In this document: positions 13,253-27,665 of the stretch, in pieces | Numbering within the stretch: the stretch's first letter is position 1 | How the letters are laid out: each line of letters begins with the position of its first letter | From: Balanoglossus misakiensis | Taxonomy: Eukaryota; Hemichordata | Length of the DNA: 64,000 bases | Direction of reading: 5' to 3' | NCBI GenBank assembly: GCA_040954595.2 | Contig: CM082598.2 | Span: 4,030,001 to 4,094,000 of the forward strand | Notes under the pieces: generated by a model | Databases searched by the model: none | Seen by the model: only the letters and a program-made list of their open reading frames with translations | What the model was told of the DNA's origin: nothing | Translations under genes and position numbers: made by a program

Positions 13253-14489
13253 TGGTATAGAAACCGTACTTTATGAGACAAATGTCTGAGTCTATCTTCA
13301 ACGTTCCCAACCATTAGCAAAGTTCAATACAGATGTTAATTGCCTGTATTCCACAACAAAGTAATGTTTAACTTTGACAATACCCTAAGGCAAGTTTTCG
13401 GAAGAATGTTGAAAGTTTTTCTGTTTTCGGATTTGTGTGTTTTTGTTACAAACTAACAACTAGACTGTGTTTTTTCAATTGTGCAACATATTAGTATTAA
13501 CTATGGCGTTTCCATGCCATTTACTGTGAAACGTTTCTTGGTTGACAATCAGGAAGTGTTATTTGTCATTGGTGAGAATCTAGGACTGATACAGAAAGTT
13601 TTAAATTAATATCTGTCGTCTAACATCTGTTTATTTTCAATTAACAGACACCTGTTGATTAAATCGCTTGCTAGAAGTTCGAAATATTCTCCGATAGAAT
13701 TGAAGAACTTTAAAATTCTCTGTACACTTTGGCTGATTGTGGTATTCTTAGAGAAACTTTGGCTCCAATGTAAATATTTTGGCTGCTGTATTGATTGCTA
13801 TGCCCTGCCCGGGGATGTTTTCCGTGAATTGGGTATTTAGCAAAGATCCTCTGGTGACGGTCAAAGCATATCAGAAGTCAACATCTGCCTGAAAGGTCTA
13901 CTTTGTAAGATAATGAAATGAAATTCACAAAGTGTTGTGGCAGATATAGTTAGGGTATCTCCGAAGTTCATAAAAGCACTTCTGCATTATCGATGCTAAC
14001 TTTGAAACATGGAAGATCTAGACGATTAAAATGTTAGTCACTCAAACATATTAGACATTTGAGGAGTTAACTCCAGTTCCATTTTTAGGAGTGTGGTGTT
14101 TCGGACAAAAATGTCACTTTCCAGAACTTTTATATTTAAAGCGTTGAACGTGGATTGACTATATATCCACATGTAGAATAACATAAACAGTGTCTTGTAT
14201 CAAACATAATTAATGGAAAAAGGGCAGCGAGAGAGAGACTTTGTCCCTTTAATACACATGGCGAAGTACGTAACGTGCAACTGCAACCTCATAAACTGAA
14301 CATTACATGTATTGACAGAACTATTTGGTCTCAGATCAACCAGTAGAGAATGTTTCACATGTAATAACACGGTCAACGGAACATAAACCACCTTTGACAC
14401 ACGCCATCAAGACAAATCCCCAAGCCATCACCCGTGACTTGTGTCCTTCATTTTTTACGAGCACATAAAAGAAAAACTTCGTTATTTAC

Positions 14490-14522
14490 CTTTTTCCGAT
14501 CCAGCTTATACTTCTGAAGCAT
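14490..14522 (-). CDS. Candidate first coding exon (alternative start)
   Basis: On the minus strand the ATG at 14522, with G at -3, encodes MLQKYKLDRKK. It ends in phase 0 at AAG|GTAAAT (intron begins 14489). The exon is only 11 codons, so support comes from the donor, the start context, the basic composition and the phase shared with two other candidate first exons on the same strand. The gene identity is unknown and coincidence remains possible. Confidence 0.35.
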
Positions 14523-17500
14523 GGCGATTACAAACTTGACAGTGCAAATATGAAAAGTTTACAGATAAACAAACTCGAAGTTAGCCAGCTAGCTAGCTGC
14601 TGACAGGGTGGCCTAGGTACAGACAGACTACAGTTTATTGACAACGAATTCTCCTATCAACACAACACGTCTGACCAACCGCCAGTCAAGAGTTTAATAC
14701 ATAAGAGTCAATAAACCACTGCATCTTGTCGGCTGTATCTTTGTTTTAGCTTGTCAAGTCGGCCTTACAAAACCACGCAAGTGGAAAAACCTTCCCATTG
14801 GAAGGAACCTGGACGGCATACGTGTTGGGGTCAAAGTTTACCAGAGCCCGCCCACCTAAAAGGGGTTTGTGTATAGCACGTGGTCTTCCCTCGGGCAATA
14901 AACTGATCGTGAATTATCAATCTCCGTTGCAAGTTGTAAAGGTGAAAGTTCAAATGTTCTGGATGCAGCAAACAATTTCCCTGGCTTGTTACTTGTATAT
15001 CTGTTTTACCTCTTAGTCCTCATTCAATTTTAAATATCCAAAGAAGTAAAATTAATAAACAGGTGTCATACCCAATTATTCAGCCTTCCATGCAAGATTA
15101 CACAACTCTCCTGGTATGTACACATGCATTTACGCATCTTCACAAAATCAAAATCATCTATTCCACCAGCTAAAGATAAAAAGAAGATTTAAGTATTTTA
15201 TCGTTTAAAATATACTAAAAGTGGCAGCTCATGGGGCTTTAAATAAATAACAATAAGTAAACCAGGTGTTTTTCCTTTATTGTTTGTCGAACTTCACTCT
15301 TTTATTATCATATAAAAGCAATGGAATTCTGCATGACATATCAGTACTTGTGATGATGCATTTTCTATGGTATTTAAACTTTGACTGTCGACAAAACTTT
15401 CCAAAAATCCCTGCAAAATTCGATCTGGGTATGTACCTGCTTGACTGTAATACTGCCCTCTATTGGGAAGACTTGCTTACATTACTTAAAGTCATTAATA
15501 AACTTTATTGACCTTAAAAAAAATCATGCCTTTTAAATTCTGGAATGTTAATGCTCTTGCTGAAGTATTTACAGGTAGGTGTCATTGAAGTGGTTTGCAC
15601 AATGGTGCCAGTTGAGGACAAGTATCTGTCAAATTGGCTGAAAAGCCGATTAGAGGTTCGGTATGCTTTGGATGGACGGCGACAGAGAACTTTTAACCTT
15701 CAGCGGCAGGTTGAACCACTCACCCAAGGTCGGTGGTCGAGTTTCGGACCGTGACGAGAACAGTTAGATTAGGTGAAATTGATGTCATTGTAAGTTGCCG
15801 ACAGATATGGGTCATTTCACTCCATTTATAAGATTTATAACTTCCAGGTAGGATTGGTCCAGATTATAAACTTGTTCCGTGAACAAGGTTTGAAAAAGTT
15901 TGTTTGTAGAACCGTAAGTATTCCATAGTTTTAGTTTATGACAGATAGTTTCTGTGTACACATTAACAGCAATGAAATAACACATTTCAATCTCCAGTTT
16001 ATTGTGGAGCCTAGCATTTTGTAAATTCCAGTCTAAATAGTATCTCTGATAACAATTTTTGAGAGCGAAGTGAAAAATTACATGTAAAAGGTGTAACGGG
16101 ATATTGGCATACTATGTTTGCTCAAAGCAACTGTTGTTAGAACCAATCTGGCAGGAAAGATTTGTCTGGTTGCTCATAGCAACAGACTTCCCGAGCAGTC
16201 ACTTTACTCCAGATCACATAAATTATCAGAAATCTATGATTCAAAACAAACACCAATGCTATAAAACTGCCAATGTGGTCTGTTGACATTTATGCTGGGA
16301 ACACCGAGGCAAAAGAAATGTGTTTTTGACTTTTTTTCAACAAAATCGTTGGCAGGCAACAGCGTCTGAATTTGTCGTCTATACCGCACCCTGTCTCCAA
16401 CAACTGGCACCAGAAATGAACATTTGATGAAGTATTAAATTTGAATTACGTTGTCTGCAAACAGAAGCGACTCCTTAGTTGCTAGGATACCACACTGAAA
16501 ACGAACGACCGGTGGAGTACTTGTCACCAAAGTTATACCAGACATGATCCCTAACCCAACAGTGATGGCCTCGATGACCTCTGACCTATAACTGTTGCCC
16601 TCCATACCTCCTGTTGCCCTGCACAGTTCAATTCATCAACAGCCAGTTTTAAGTGTAGGGTCAGCATGAACTGAACATATAGCTTGTAAATATAACTACA
16701 TCAGATTGCTATAATTTGAACGAGATATATATATGAAAAGAATGATTTATTGGTTATTGTATATTTCATTCAAATAGCAATTTCACAATGGCAGCCACTG
16801 GTAATAAAACTAAAACCAGTAAAAGCACAACAGATGCATCTCTAAAGGCACTGGTTGTCTGAAAATTCAATCTCGTTCGAAGTTCATTCTAACTTTTACC
16901 AAATCTGCAAGGTAAAGTCTTCCAGTTTCTCTAGTAAAACTTCTGTCACTTTATCACATGGGTGTGTTCACAAACCTGTCAAAGGTGTTATTGCCAACTT
17001 GAAGGTACACCTAGGGGGTGTTACCACAGACATCCAAAAATAGCAATCAATTTATTACCAACTAACCCAATCACTAGAGCACACCTCTGTGTGTATAAAT
17101 GTTTGCAATCAGATCACTGGTATCTCAAACTCTAAGCCTTGGTCAAATCCAGCCAATCCTTCCTTGGTGGATCTTGTCGCACAGATTGCGACATTGGGGG
17201 AGTGATGCCAGGATTAATCATGTCGGTCAAAGGGCATCAAAGGGGAACACTTGTTATTGTTTGCTACTTAAAGGCCAATGATCGTTTTTTTTCGCATGTG
17301 CGTAATTTCCGATCGGAATGTTCTGCAAATTTTGCGTTCAACGCATTCTAATAGTGGATTGCCTTCGCTTCCTTCCATATTTCAAGCCCACTGTTATAGA
17401 CTTTGTAATGTCCCTTCTTTTTCACCCAATTTTCTGTCTTTTCCCGATCTCCGACACAGACTATAGTTGCCGTCATCTTGTCTGTTGTTAAGACAGCACA

Positions 17501-17874
17501 CTGCCCGCATTGACTGTATACAATTTATGTAACCAGAGTCTCTGTTTTGGCACATGCGTATAAGACGAATGTCGCAGAATGAGACCACACATTCACCTTG
17601 AAATCAGTCGTGCAGTGTCGGGTCAATGAACTTGACCTAAATACAAGGGACACACATGAAACGTGCAAACACAGACCAAGGTTACTGTCAGTCCCAATGG
17701 TGACCCAGAAAAATAGGACAATCAAATTGGGATGATAAATGAGAATGAAAACATCACAAAGTTATCTATTATCTTTTTATTTTATTTTTTTAATGTCAGA
17801 TATCGGTGTTATTTTATCTTGCTCAAACAATGATTCAAAACTGTCCAGGTAAGTTTAAACAGAACGAGACTTGT

Positions 17875-17990
17875 TAAAGGGGATGTGTGATGTACAAATA
17901 ATGTTTGTTTCCCAATAAACATTTCCATATACAGACAAAAGGTCTCTAGAAATGCCCACATCAACACATATGGGCCTTTAAGTTAATAGT
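17875..17990 (+). repeat. Dispersed repeat family B, copy 1
   Basis: Matches the reverse complement of 28490-28612. Shared blocks are TTAAAGGGG, TGTTTGTTTCCCAATAAACA, the ACAGACAA region and a CATATGGG-like end. Two copies in opposite orientation indicate a short interspersed element without coding capacity. Confidence 0.7.
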
Positions 17991-20900
17991 CAATTTGGAT
18001 GACTGCACAGATTTTATTAAAGTCCGATCCCAGCCGGTTCCACAAAGGGCCATTTACAATGGAATAGACATCACGTACACAAGAACATTATTTATATTTA
18101 CAACCCTGTTTTCCACCCCTTGGTATCTTCAATTCTGACAGTCATGAATTATATGTGGTTTGCAACCGTCCACAATAAATATTAGAAACTGACTAAACAT
18201 CTGGCGACTAAACCAGACACAAATCAACAAACTCAGAAGAAGGCCTAAGTTTTAACAACACATGCCTCGAAGCCAAAAAGGCAGAACGAATTACTGACCA
18301 GGTTTTTCAAAAGACTTCATTTTCTAGGTGATATATGATGTCATATATGTTCCACAACTGTAGTACTGTACTTAGAGGCTGTTTTTTTTCTATTTTATGA
18401 TTGACCAAATGGCTTGTCCTCATGCAAGACTGACCACAGACAATGAATGGACACCTGAAGGCTTGACTCTGTAAATCTTTAGGGCGGACACATATTACAC
18501 ATCAATGATCATTATTACTGGTACAATACCAGTTATGCACGAACATTCACCAGAGATATAGGTCCATTCAAATCGATGGCGTTATGGTACTTCACCGATA
18601 GTTTCAATTAACTGCATACACTTCACAGTGGCATGATAAAACATTGCACTCTGCACTGTACCAGCCGCTGTGATTAGAATCAAGGTGACCATGAATTCAA
18701 ATCAGCCGGGAATCAACCGATTTTCCCGAACATATTCCCGCTTCAGGAATAGACATAGACCCACCTGCATAATTGAGGGAAGTGTGTATAGATAACTCAT
18801 CTTCCGGGCGGGAAAAAAATCAGGGAATATCCAGAAAACCAGTCCTGGTTGTCAGGTTCTTGTACCCCGAAGTGCGAAGTTTAGAATGGTCAAAAGCCGG
18901 CGTAAACAATGGTAGCCCTGACTTGTTAATAGCTGTTATCTCTAGGTTATCTTAAATAAACACCCTTATCAGTGTTAGCACTCCAACAGTAATGTCCAAT
19001 GTTTGATTGAATGATTGCAAACACCAAACTAACACAGTGACATCATAACACAATAACACAGCTTAGCACTGCTGTGTGTGTGTGGTATCCATTTTCAAGG
19101 TTTTCGCAAACTCCTGAGGACAAAAAGTTGTCACGTGGGTGCAATTAATTTATTTCTGTGAAATTTGCATGTGGACGGGAACGAGATATTTAAAATTAAC
19201 TTGTTTTTGCTTGTAATTTTTTCATTAATCTTCATCAACACCACTCTAAATTTTCTTAATTTCACCTTTATCATCTTGAAGTGACAGTATATGTTGTACA
19301 ATGTAGCTCCTTAATATCAGGATACTGGCTCTTTGAATAACGCAAGTTTCACTTAGGTTAATCACGGTCACTCCATACTGAGGCACTTGAGTAGAAAACA
19401 GGGAGACATGCACAGTGCCCACTGCCCACTGGATAAAATAAAAAGATTTATTGCAAGTTGGGAAAACTAGTTTCGCACACACTTGCAAATATTAACTTCA
19501 CTGGACCTGCATGTCTAAATGAAAGCTTATTTTTCATGAGAGCTCTTTCAAAACTTAGCTCGTTTCAGGAGCCATTTTGGTTGCCACGGACAACTGAAAA
19601 ACGTTAATCAGTTTATCATACAGGGGAAGATTATTATTATCAAGGTGTTTTGATTAGAACTGGAGTTCGTTGTGTCAACTAAACATCATCCCTGTAGCTG
19701 CGCAGTAATAAGAGATTCAACACTCTCTGTTTAAATTTCTATGCAAAGGTACTACTACTCTTAATTTTACTTGAAAGTAGTAAAATAGCAATCAATTTCA
19801 CAGTGTATATTTCAGAAGTCCACTTTGTTTTTCTGTGACCTTCACAAGATAGGGATTACCTCCAAAAGCAGTCACACACAGACTGATTTCAGCAGCAATG
19901 CTGGACAAGCTTAAAAGCATAAGTGAGTTTTTTCCACTTTAACTGAATTAGTGTTTAAAATCTGTTTTTAATATGTGATGTACATCTCGAAGGATCTGTT
20001 TATTTGGCTTTCTCAACACTTGGTGGCGCAATCACCACTTGACTATGAAACACATTACACCCAAACACAGTAAGACAGTAGACACGGGTTCATTGAGAAT
20101 GTAAAGACAACTAACGTCCAGATAAGGTACAGAATAAGGAATTTCAGTTTAGGTCTAAAAATGATCTCAAGTAAAAATATAAATGAAAATGTACATACCG
20201 GTAACCTAAAATATTATTTTAATTTGTATTTTATTTAAATTTAAATTTTGTTTTCATTTCCATTACTCAAGTGTCCCTAATATCAAATATTATATTTAAG
20301 TGTTACCATTAATAAATGGATAAGATGGCTCAATTTCCTATTTTTTTACAAAGACCTGCTCAAAATCAAGTGTTGATAAGACGGCTCAAGACATGTTAAC
20401 GTTTTCTTGAAGACCTTGATATGAGAAATACTGCATAATGTATGAACAGTGTGGGTGTTAACATTAGGTTTAGACGCGAATATTTCTTACTTAGGCAAAC
20501 TCACCTGGGTTGCCTCAATATGTCTTCCCTAGAGGGACGTTTTGTCAGTGTTGTGTATGCTAATCTCACGGAAAAAACGTGACACAAATCCATACACAGC
20601 TAACCCACAGCCACTGTCAAATCTAACCTTTATATACTACTCCCTTCTTCTCTGATTTCATTAAAGATTGCTTGATACACACACCCCAGGATACATTATC
20701 AATTTCTTCCTGTACAGGTATATTAAAAAAACACTGGCACAATTCCACACATATTGAAATCTTTCATTGCCATATTGGATTTGGGTCCCCATTGATTTCA
20801 ATTGTCGGATTGGAATGACACATATAGAAGTGGGCGTGAAAGGGTTTCAGCTGACATTTCCACTGTGTCAAATTTTTTGTCTTGCTTAATCACATATCGG

Positions 20901-21601
20901 CATGTCTTGTCTGCTTTCAATGCTGAAATACTTTTTTTTTAGATTTGAATGTTTAATGAACAATCTTGTCTATCATTGTACATACCTAATATTTAAAATG
21001 AAAGGAATATTTTACTTGAAAAGCACTTTTACTACAAGGCAGAATAAAAATGAACTTGATTTATGATTTTAATTGATAATTTATGAAGGATTATGTCATA
21101 CAGGGTGATCTAAACCATTGATCAGTAAATAGAAACTGAAGAATTCAGTTTAGTTTAACTGAGATTATTAACTATCTGGTGCAAAATCAATATCAATCTT
21201 TCAAAATTACCTGCCTTTTTATTAAACATTAAAACCAACAGATACTTTTCAAAACTACTGAACCTGGCAGACTCATGTTTCCAAGCCATGGTCCCTATGG
21301 TGCTTTGGCCTCTAGATGGCAGTATAACCACCTACGGGATATAAATCATGTTTAGTTTGCACGCTGCGTGACCTCATCGGGTCAGGCAAAGATTCTTAAA
21401 CCTCCCTGTGGAGTCATTAAAAGGGTTGTGTAATTATTCTGTGTGGTGCAGATCTTCGGTCCAGAAGATACTGACTCAACCTGAAGAATACACAGTGAAT
21501 GCTTAAAGGGGCAGTGGCTGCTTCGACGACATCATCATTATCATGTTTTCCATTGCTTCAAAAGCTGATATTGAATGTGTGCCTTTAAACATGTTTCCTT
21601 A

Positions 21602-21835
21602 CACATACTCTATGTATATTCTATGAACATCTTTAGAATTCTATAGCCTATTCTATGAACATCTGTAGAATTCTATAGCCTTATTCTATGAACATCTGTA
21701 GAATTCTATAACCTTATGAATTTCTATAGATGTTTATAATAATTCTATGGAAATCTAAACAGTCTATAAACATCAATAGAATTCTATAGCCTATTGAATT
21801 TCTATAGAAATTTATAGAAATTCTATTAAAATTTT
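21602..21835. repeat. Direct and inverted array of a TCTATAGAATTC-type unit
   Basis: About 35-bp units (CTATGAACATCTGTAGAATT plus CTATAGCC) repeat three times on the + strand from 21609. They are followed by inverted and partial versions to about 21835, where AATTTCTATAGAAATTTATAG forms a near-perfect palindrome. Confidence 0.8.
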
Positions 21836-24233
21836 TTGCATGACTACGAAGACATACCGTAAAGTACTCTTACATATCTGAAGACTTCAAATAAAAATTT
21901 CATTCAGATATAACAAATAAAGTAAGTTTATGGCTGAAGTGTGTCACACACTCTGCATTTTATGGGGCTCATTGTGTTTCTATTAGCCGTAAATTGACTA
22001 CAAGTAGCGGCTGCCACGAATGTTTGATTGAAGCATATTTTATAGAGTTTATACAGCTCTATAAAGCTCTTCTGATGTATAAACATCCCCCTTTCTCAAA
22101 CTATATCTTGATGATATTGCTGCTTTTACATGAAACTTTATGGAAACAAGTTTGTCAGCCTCAATCATTGTCCAGTTGTTTGTTTCTTGTAACAGACACA
22201 GATTAATTATGACAAATTTGCGTATTTATATCAACTCATGCACAATATAAAAAAACTGGAAAATTTTACATGTAAAATCATTTAGTCTTACAGGGAATAT
22301 ATAAACCTTTTGATGCGTAATTTGTTTTTATAAAATTATCTGTCTTGTGATGTGATTACACAAAATTTCAATTCTGGAAATCTGTAAATGTTATTGACAG
22401 ATTCATCAATTACCTGCAAAGACAGATTAATATTTAATCACAAAATTAGCCAATTCTGCCTATAAATTTAAAAGTCGACCAAAAGGTTGCAAAAGAGTGA
22501 CATACATACCAAGGGAGGCAAACGGGTGATGCGAAAATTGCAGTAAAATCAAATCCGCAAATGAAGGCAATTGCTTTCATTGCAGTTTGTCTGACCTCTA
22601 CTGATAAAACATGCCCAGCAAATTATAGTACAAATACTGTCGATGGCAACCTGTGTTTCATTTACTGAAACTGAGTTGGCAGTAACACAGATTAGACCCT
22701 TGTTCAACTTCAACTAGCCATAATCATCCCTCCCTAGTAGCAGGGCCTTTAGTCGTAATCAGTCTGTGAATCTATTCTATCGCTAACAGATCTTTTAATT
22801 CACTCACTTTGGTGAATTAATTCAGCCTTGGCGATTTCTTGATAGGTACATTTTGTGTTCTTTTGTATCTCTCTTTATTAAATTACCTACAGAATTTGCT
22901 TCCAGCTGTGCACGTCCAATATCTTGGCTCGACTTTCCTTTCTTCCATTGTACAGACCAGACATTGACTATATCCAAGTCTCCAAAGACACATAAAAGCT
23001 TTCTTCAAGGACAACATATTCTCTTTCAAACATCAAAGAGAAAATATCATGTTTCACCTTGAAATTTTATGAAATTATATCTACTAGGGATATCTACTTT
23101 ACTTTTAATCCACACAAGTAAATTAAATACAATAGCTATTAATGCTATTCTTCAGACATGTACTTTCAGGTGTCTATAAACTTCTTATCTATCTATAAGC
23201 TGAATTACTGGTGAATGCCTGAAAGTGTACAAGTGAAAGTTTCGAGATCATCTTGCATTATCGGTACGGAGACAAGGTTGAGAAGACCTCATTCTGCAGC
23301 AGTGCATGCTGGGAATGGGTCATAAAATCCAACGTAATCAATGTGTGATACATCCAGTGATTTGGAAAATGGGAGGATAAAACAGGAATTTATTGAATTC
23401 ACTTTGTTTTAATTAAATTGCCTGAATTTGTACAGTTATTTTAGCAGGTACTCACTGAGAAAACCAATTTCAAAGGCTCAATTTTGTTGCCATTTTGCAA
23501 GCAATTTAATTACTTGTCCTGCAGGTAGGATCTTGCAGCGAAAACCACTTTGAATTTGTTATATATACCAGTGTTAGTGTTACTAATACTTGTATATATG
23601 ACAAATTTATAGCTATTGACACTTTCACATTACTACTAGTAGTTTGTTTTGTTTTTTGTTCTGCAAATAAAGCATTTCATAAGTGATCATCTGACACTCA
23701 TATTTTTACATATCATGCTAAAATCAAAATTATTCAATACTTCAATAACCTCTGTAAAATCTTGTAATAAATTAATATCAGCAATTACATTTTGTCATGC
23801 GTGCCTGAAAAGATACTTCCTATTGCCTTGAGGTTTACATTCATCGTCAGATACTGAAAGCTGATACAAAGATTGAATCACTCAAGATCGTAATCTTATT
23901 AACTTCAGGGCGAAATGTGGGAGAAACAATCCCAACAGCGGCATCTATAAAGGGTTTTCAAAGTTCAGACTGACTATATTCCCATAGAAACCACAAACTG
24001 GATAATCTTGATGATCGTAGAGACATAATGCATTAGCAGTTTACAAGGACACAAGGTTTTCCTATAGCTTTAGGTAAAACTTCACTTTGATATTAAGAAT
24101 TAATGTTCATTACATGCCAGTACTAGTAGAATAATAAGAATGATTTCGTTTCTAAAAGCATCGGCAGAATCTTCCCAACACCACTTATTTAATTGAGATC
24201 AGTTAGGTGGTTTGAGAAACATCAAAAACTTTC

Positions 24234-24237
<4 letters not shown>

Positions 24238-24273
<36 letters not shown>
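24238..24273. repeat. (CAT)12 microsatellite
   Basis: Twelve uninterrupted CAT triplets in non-coding DNA. Confidence 0.95.
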
Positions 24274-24275
<2 letters not shown>

Positions 24276-24660
24276 CTATAATCATCATTATCACCATATA
24301 TATGCATACCTATTCAATAAAAAAGTTGCTAGAGGATACATTACCACAAGCCATATCACCATGAAAAACTCATAAAATAAAACAAAAATAAGCTTAAAGG
24401 ATGGTTACTATAGATACCTCATCAAGTCAAATTGTGATGGCCTGTTGCCATAGGGACAGTCACGCCTGACGCCAGCAAGAATTTCAGACGAATTTGTAAG
24501 GCTTATACATCCATCGCGTATTTGTCACATCGTGAAGAAAACGAAATTCAAATCCTACTTTGTTCCACTTTACTGCAACAACAGTTCAGGGAATACGATA
24601 AGCTTAAAATAGATGTAACAGTATTCAAGAACGTTTCGAGATAAAGCTTTGAAAATAGGC

Positions 24661-25221
24661 ATGTGTATTAGGGAACCTTTCAAACTAATCAGTTGTATAA
24701 GGCGATTTTCAATCATGTTTCAAAATAAATTTAAGCCGTTAATGTTTTGCAGTTTAGAATTGAGACACAATTCAGGGAATGTGCATCAAGATGAGACTGT
24801 ACATACACAGAAGAAAAATACTGAATTAAAGCCCAAAGTTACAGCTAATGTCCCTTCAAAAATATTCTCTTCTGTCATAGAGATTTTGCATCCATCAGAT
24901 GCATACCATCTTTGTGAACGAGGCCAGACAGTCAAAACTGGAACTTGTTTCTATTTAAAGATCCACCAACTTTTCATCAAGCAACTGTTCGATACACTCC
25001 TAAAGTGCTGTCGTTTAAAAGATCACAGAATTGATTTCTGCAAGATAAGTGAGGATCAGTCGAACGTGACACAGGTGTGTGTTGCCCTTGAACAAATCTT
25101 GCAGATGCATGCAATCGTGTCAGTCTACAAAACGGTTGCCATGTCAACCAGATGGCCACAGGAAATAAACTTCAAGAATCTCTCATCAGGAGACAAGAGC
25201 ATTTTAATGGATGCTGTATAG
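24661..25221 (+). CDS. Orphan open reading frame, 186 codons
   Basis: From the ATG at 24661 the frame stays open for 186 codons and stops at TAG (25219-25221). The frame is open a few codons further upstream. In DNA this AT-rich a run of that length is unlikely by chance, and the C-terminal half reads like protein (for example HQLFIKQLFDTLLKCC and VCVALEQILQMHA). I recognise no domain, signal peptide or membrane segment, and no neighbour suggests a role. It could be a lineage-specific intronless gene, a long internal exon or a pseudogene fragment. Confidence 0.3.
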   Translation: MCIREPFKLISCIRRFSIMFQNKFKPLMFCSLELRHNSGNVHQDETVHTQKKNTELKPKVTANVPSKIFSSVIEILHPSDAYHLCERGQTVKTGTCFYLKIHQLFIKQLFDTLLKCCRLKDHRIDFCKISEDQSNVTQVCVALEQILQMHAIVSVYKTVAMSTRWPQEINFKNLSSGDKSILMDAV

Positions 25222-27665
25222 CATTTTGATGATAATTTAATAGTCTTCTCATATTACCAATTAAAGATTAAATGAACCATAAGAATGAAGACGATTAAAC
25301 CGTAGGATTTCTTTGACTGGCAAATTGAAAAAAAATTACTGTTGACTTTTAGAGATATCATATACCACACATGAAGTTTAGCGAATGGCTATTTTAACAG
25401 AACTTTACTGAGAACATTAATACATCTGAATTAACATCTGAAAAATACATTCAGAACTCCTATCAATCAAAATGAATACACTTTTTTTTTACTTGGTAGA
25501 CTATTTCTGTAAAATTATTATGACTTTAGCAGCTGTTGAAGAGAAAAGATGAAAAGCTTTTCAAGAAGTCTACATTATAATTTTTATCAATCAAGATATG
25601 TACTCTATGTTTGGAAAAATCCATCTTAGTGAGGGGTTAACTAAAATTGTCAAAAAATAATTCAAGATCTACTTCCTTCCCTGACCTCATTTACCTAACT
25701 GTGTTGTCATCTGATCTCATTTGCATAATTTGATGTCACTTGTCAAGTACTTCTCTTTATCTCAAGCACACTGACCTCAAGAAACTGCGAGATTGTCAAG
25801 AACATAATATTTCCCTAGCAACCGTTGCGAGGACATAAATCCCAACAACCTTCCCTTAATGATATCATCAGATTTATATTATTACCTGTATTGAAACAGT
25901 ATCTGCCTGCACTAGAATCTTTAAACGGGAAATTGCTGCCTTCATTATTAGATCCAAGTAGAAGGATGGATGGTACATGGCATGTAAAGTGATATCCCAG
26001 GATATCAGATGTAATAAAAGTGACATACTCTGTCAACGGTGAAAAAGTCTCAGACAGGATGACTACATAGGGCGGGATATCCAATAAACTACAGAGAGGG
26101 CAAGAGAAAAATGACTTCTCCCTCCCTCCCTGCAATGTGGAAGTAAAACTGTAATCCATATAGTTTATATAAGACGACAAACCTGTGTTCCAAGTGAGAG
26201 TTTTAAGTTTTAACCGATGAATTTCATCCTCACAGTCTAATGTCAATAATGGATGTAGAACATGACTATTACAACTTACAGACAATGATAAAGAAGTTCC
26301 GTAATAACAATTATTTTTCAGCACATTCCTACATACAGTTGCTATCACTATCACCTATTTTGTACATGTATGTGTTATATGGTCCAAGCTCAATACTGTG
26401 ACAACTATAAGTCCCTTTAAATTCTCATTTAAGTAAAGTTGTATTTTTAAACATTAAAGAACCTCAGAATTCTTAAATGTTAAAATGTTTCATTTGGGAT
26501 GACTTGATTTTTTCACAGAATGAATAACTTATCACAACATAGTGATTTTCTCCAGGAAACATCATCTGAAGCTCAGTTGAGCAATGAAAACATTGTTATT
26601 CACAGATATGAACCCACACGCACTTGGTTAATTTGCAACTATCTAGTGTAAAATCAATCACAACTTGCCTTGAAGGCAGTATGCAGAACTGACAGCTTGA
26701 ACTGTTAAAAGGTTTTTGTAACCTGCAATTCAGGATGTACAAGAGATTTGTACCCAACAGGAAAATTCAATGAGCAGAATAAATGGAAATAAAATCTGAA
26801 TACCTTGTAATCTACATCTATATGTACTTTTGACACATTGTGAGAACACATTGTACGTTGCCCTTTACAATGATTCATACACATGTACTTCTGAAATATT
26901 AATTTTTGAACCACCATCATTTTACTAGTACTAAGGCCGTTTTCTGTATTTCTAATATGTGTACATGAAATTTTAGTTGACAACAAGTGTATTACTCTCA
27001 GAGTCATTAACCAATTCAGGTCTATCATCTATATAGACTTAGCAAAGTGGTCAATATTTGCAATTTAATGAAAATGATTACATGGAATAAATCACCAGTA
27101 ATCAAACATCTCAACTGATATATACAACTTGTAACAATGTATAAATTACTAATTACTACAGAAAAGAATTTTTTGTTTCGTTTTATAGTTTTTATGAGTA
27201 TAATGTAGATTTCACTAGCTATTTTGAGAGAGTATAACCAATTTAAAAACTGAACATTAATACTAATAGTAAAGGTAGAAGTGTGTATCAGAGATTACCC
27301 CTCCCCATTAATGTCAAATGAATGTGCCCTTAAGTTAAGATGACTCATTTTTCTATACAACAATTTCATCTGACCTAAACTACAAGGACAATCACAAGGC
27401 CAATAGAAATCTTAAATTCTCCTGACAGTTTCTTCATCAATAATTATTTTCCTGTTTTATTTCTCAGTATAAACCGTGCTTCTGATAAGAAATGATCTTG
27501 AATAAATGCCACGAACCTACATGTCATTCTCATTTCACGTGTATTGATGTTTTCGTATATATTGGATTCCCAATGAATTTTGCTAGTAACTGCCAAATTT
27601 ACATGATAATGTCCCATTGAAATGTGCCACAGTTGTTGACATTTGCACAGCTTTCCTTCACTTAC

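Larger units (their letters stand above)
8319..14489. other. Non-coding interval between candidate first exons
   Basis: No supported coding sequence. It contains a CA-rich patch near 8475, a nested foldback element (9816-9969), MITE family 1 copy 3 (13168-13252) and a palindromic tandem array (12354-12600). A four-codon ATG stub with a GTGAGT donor on the minus strand at 9998-10009 is too short to support on its own. Confidence 0.5.

Noticed and set aside
15848-15913. 22-codon + strand exon between AG and GTAAGT (VGLVQIINLFREQGLK and onward)
   Set aside because: Only one isolated exon of this kind; no neighbouring exon in a compatible frame could be tied to it, and such matches arise by chance in 60 kb.
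25815-26354. 179-codon minus-strand frame
   Set aside because: No ATG at the start, no domain, and internal GTAAGT and GTAATA sites without matching acceptors. Kept out of the CDS list.
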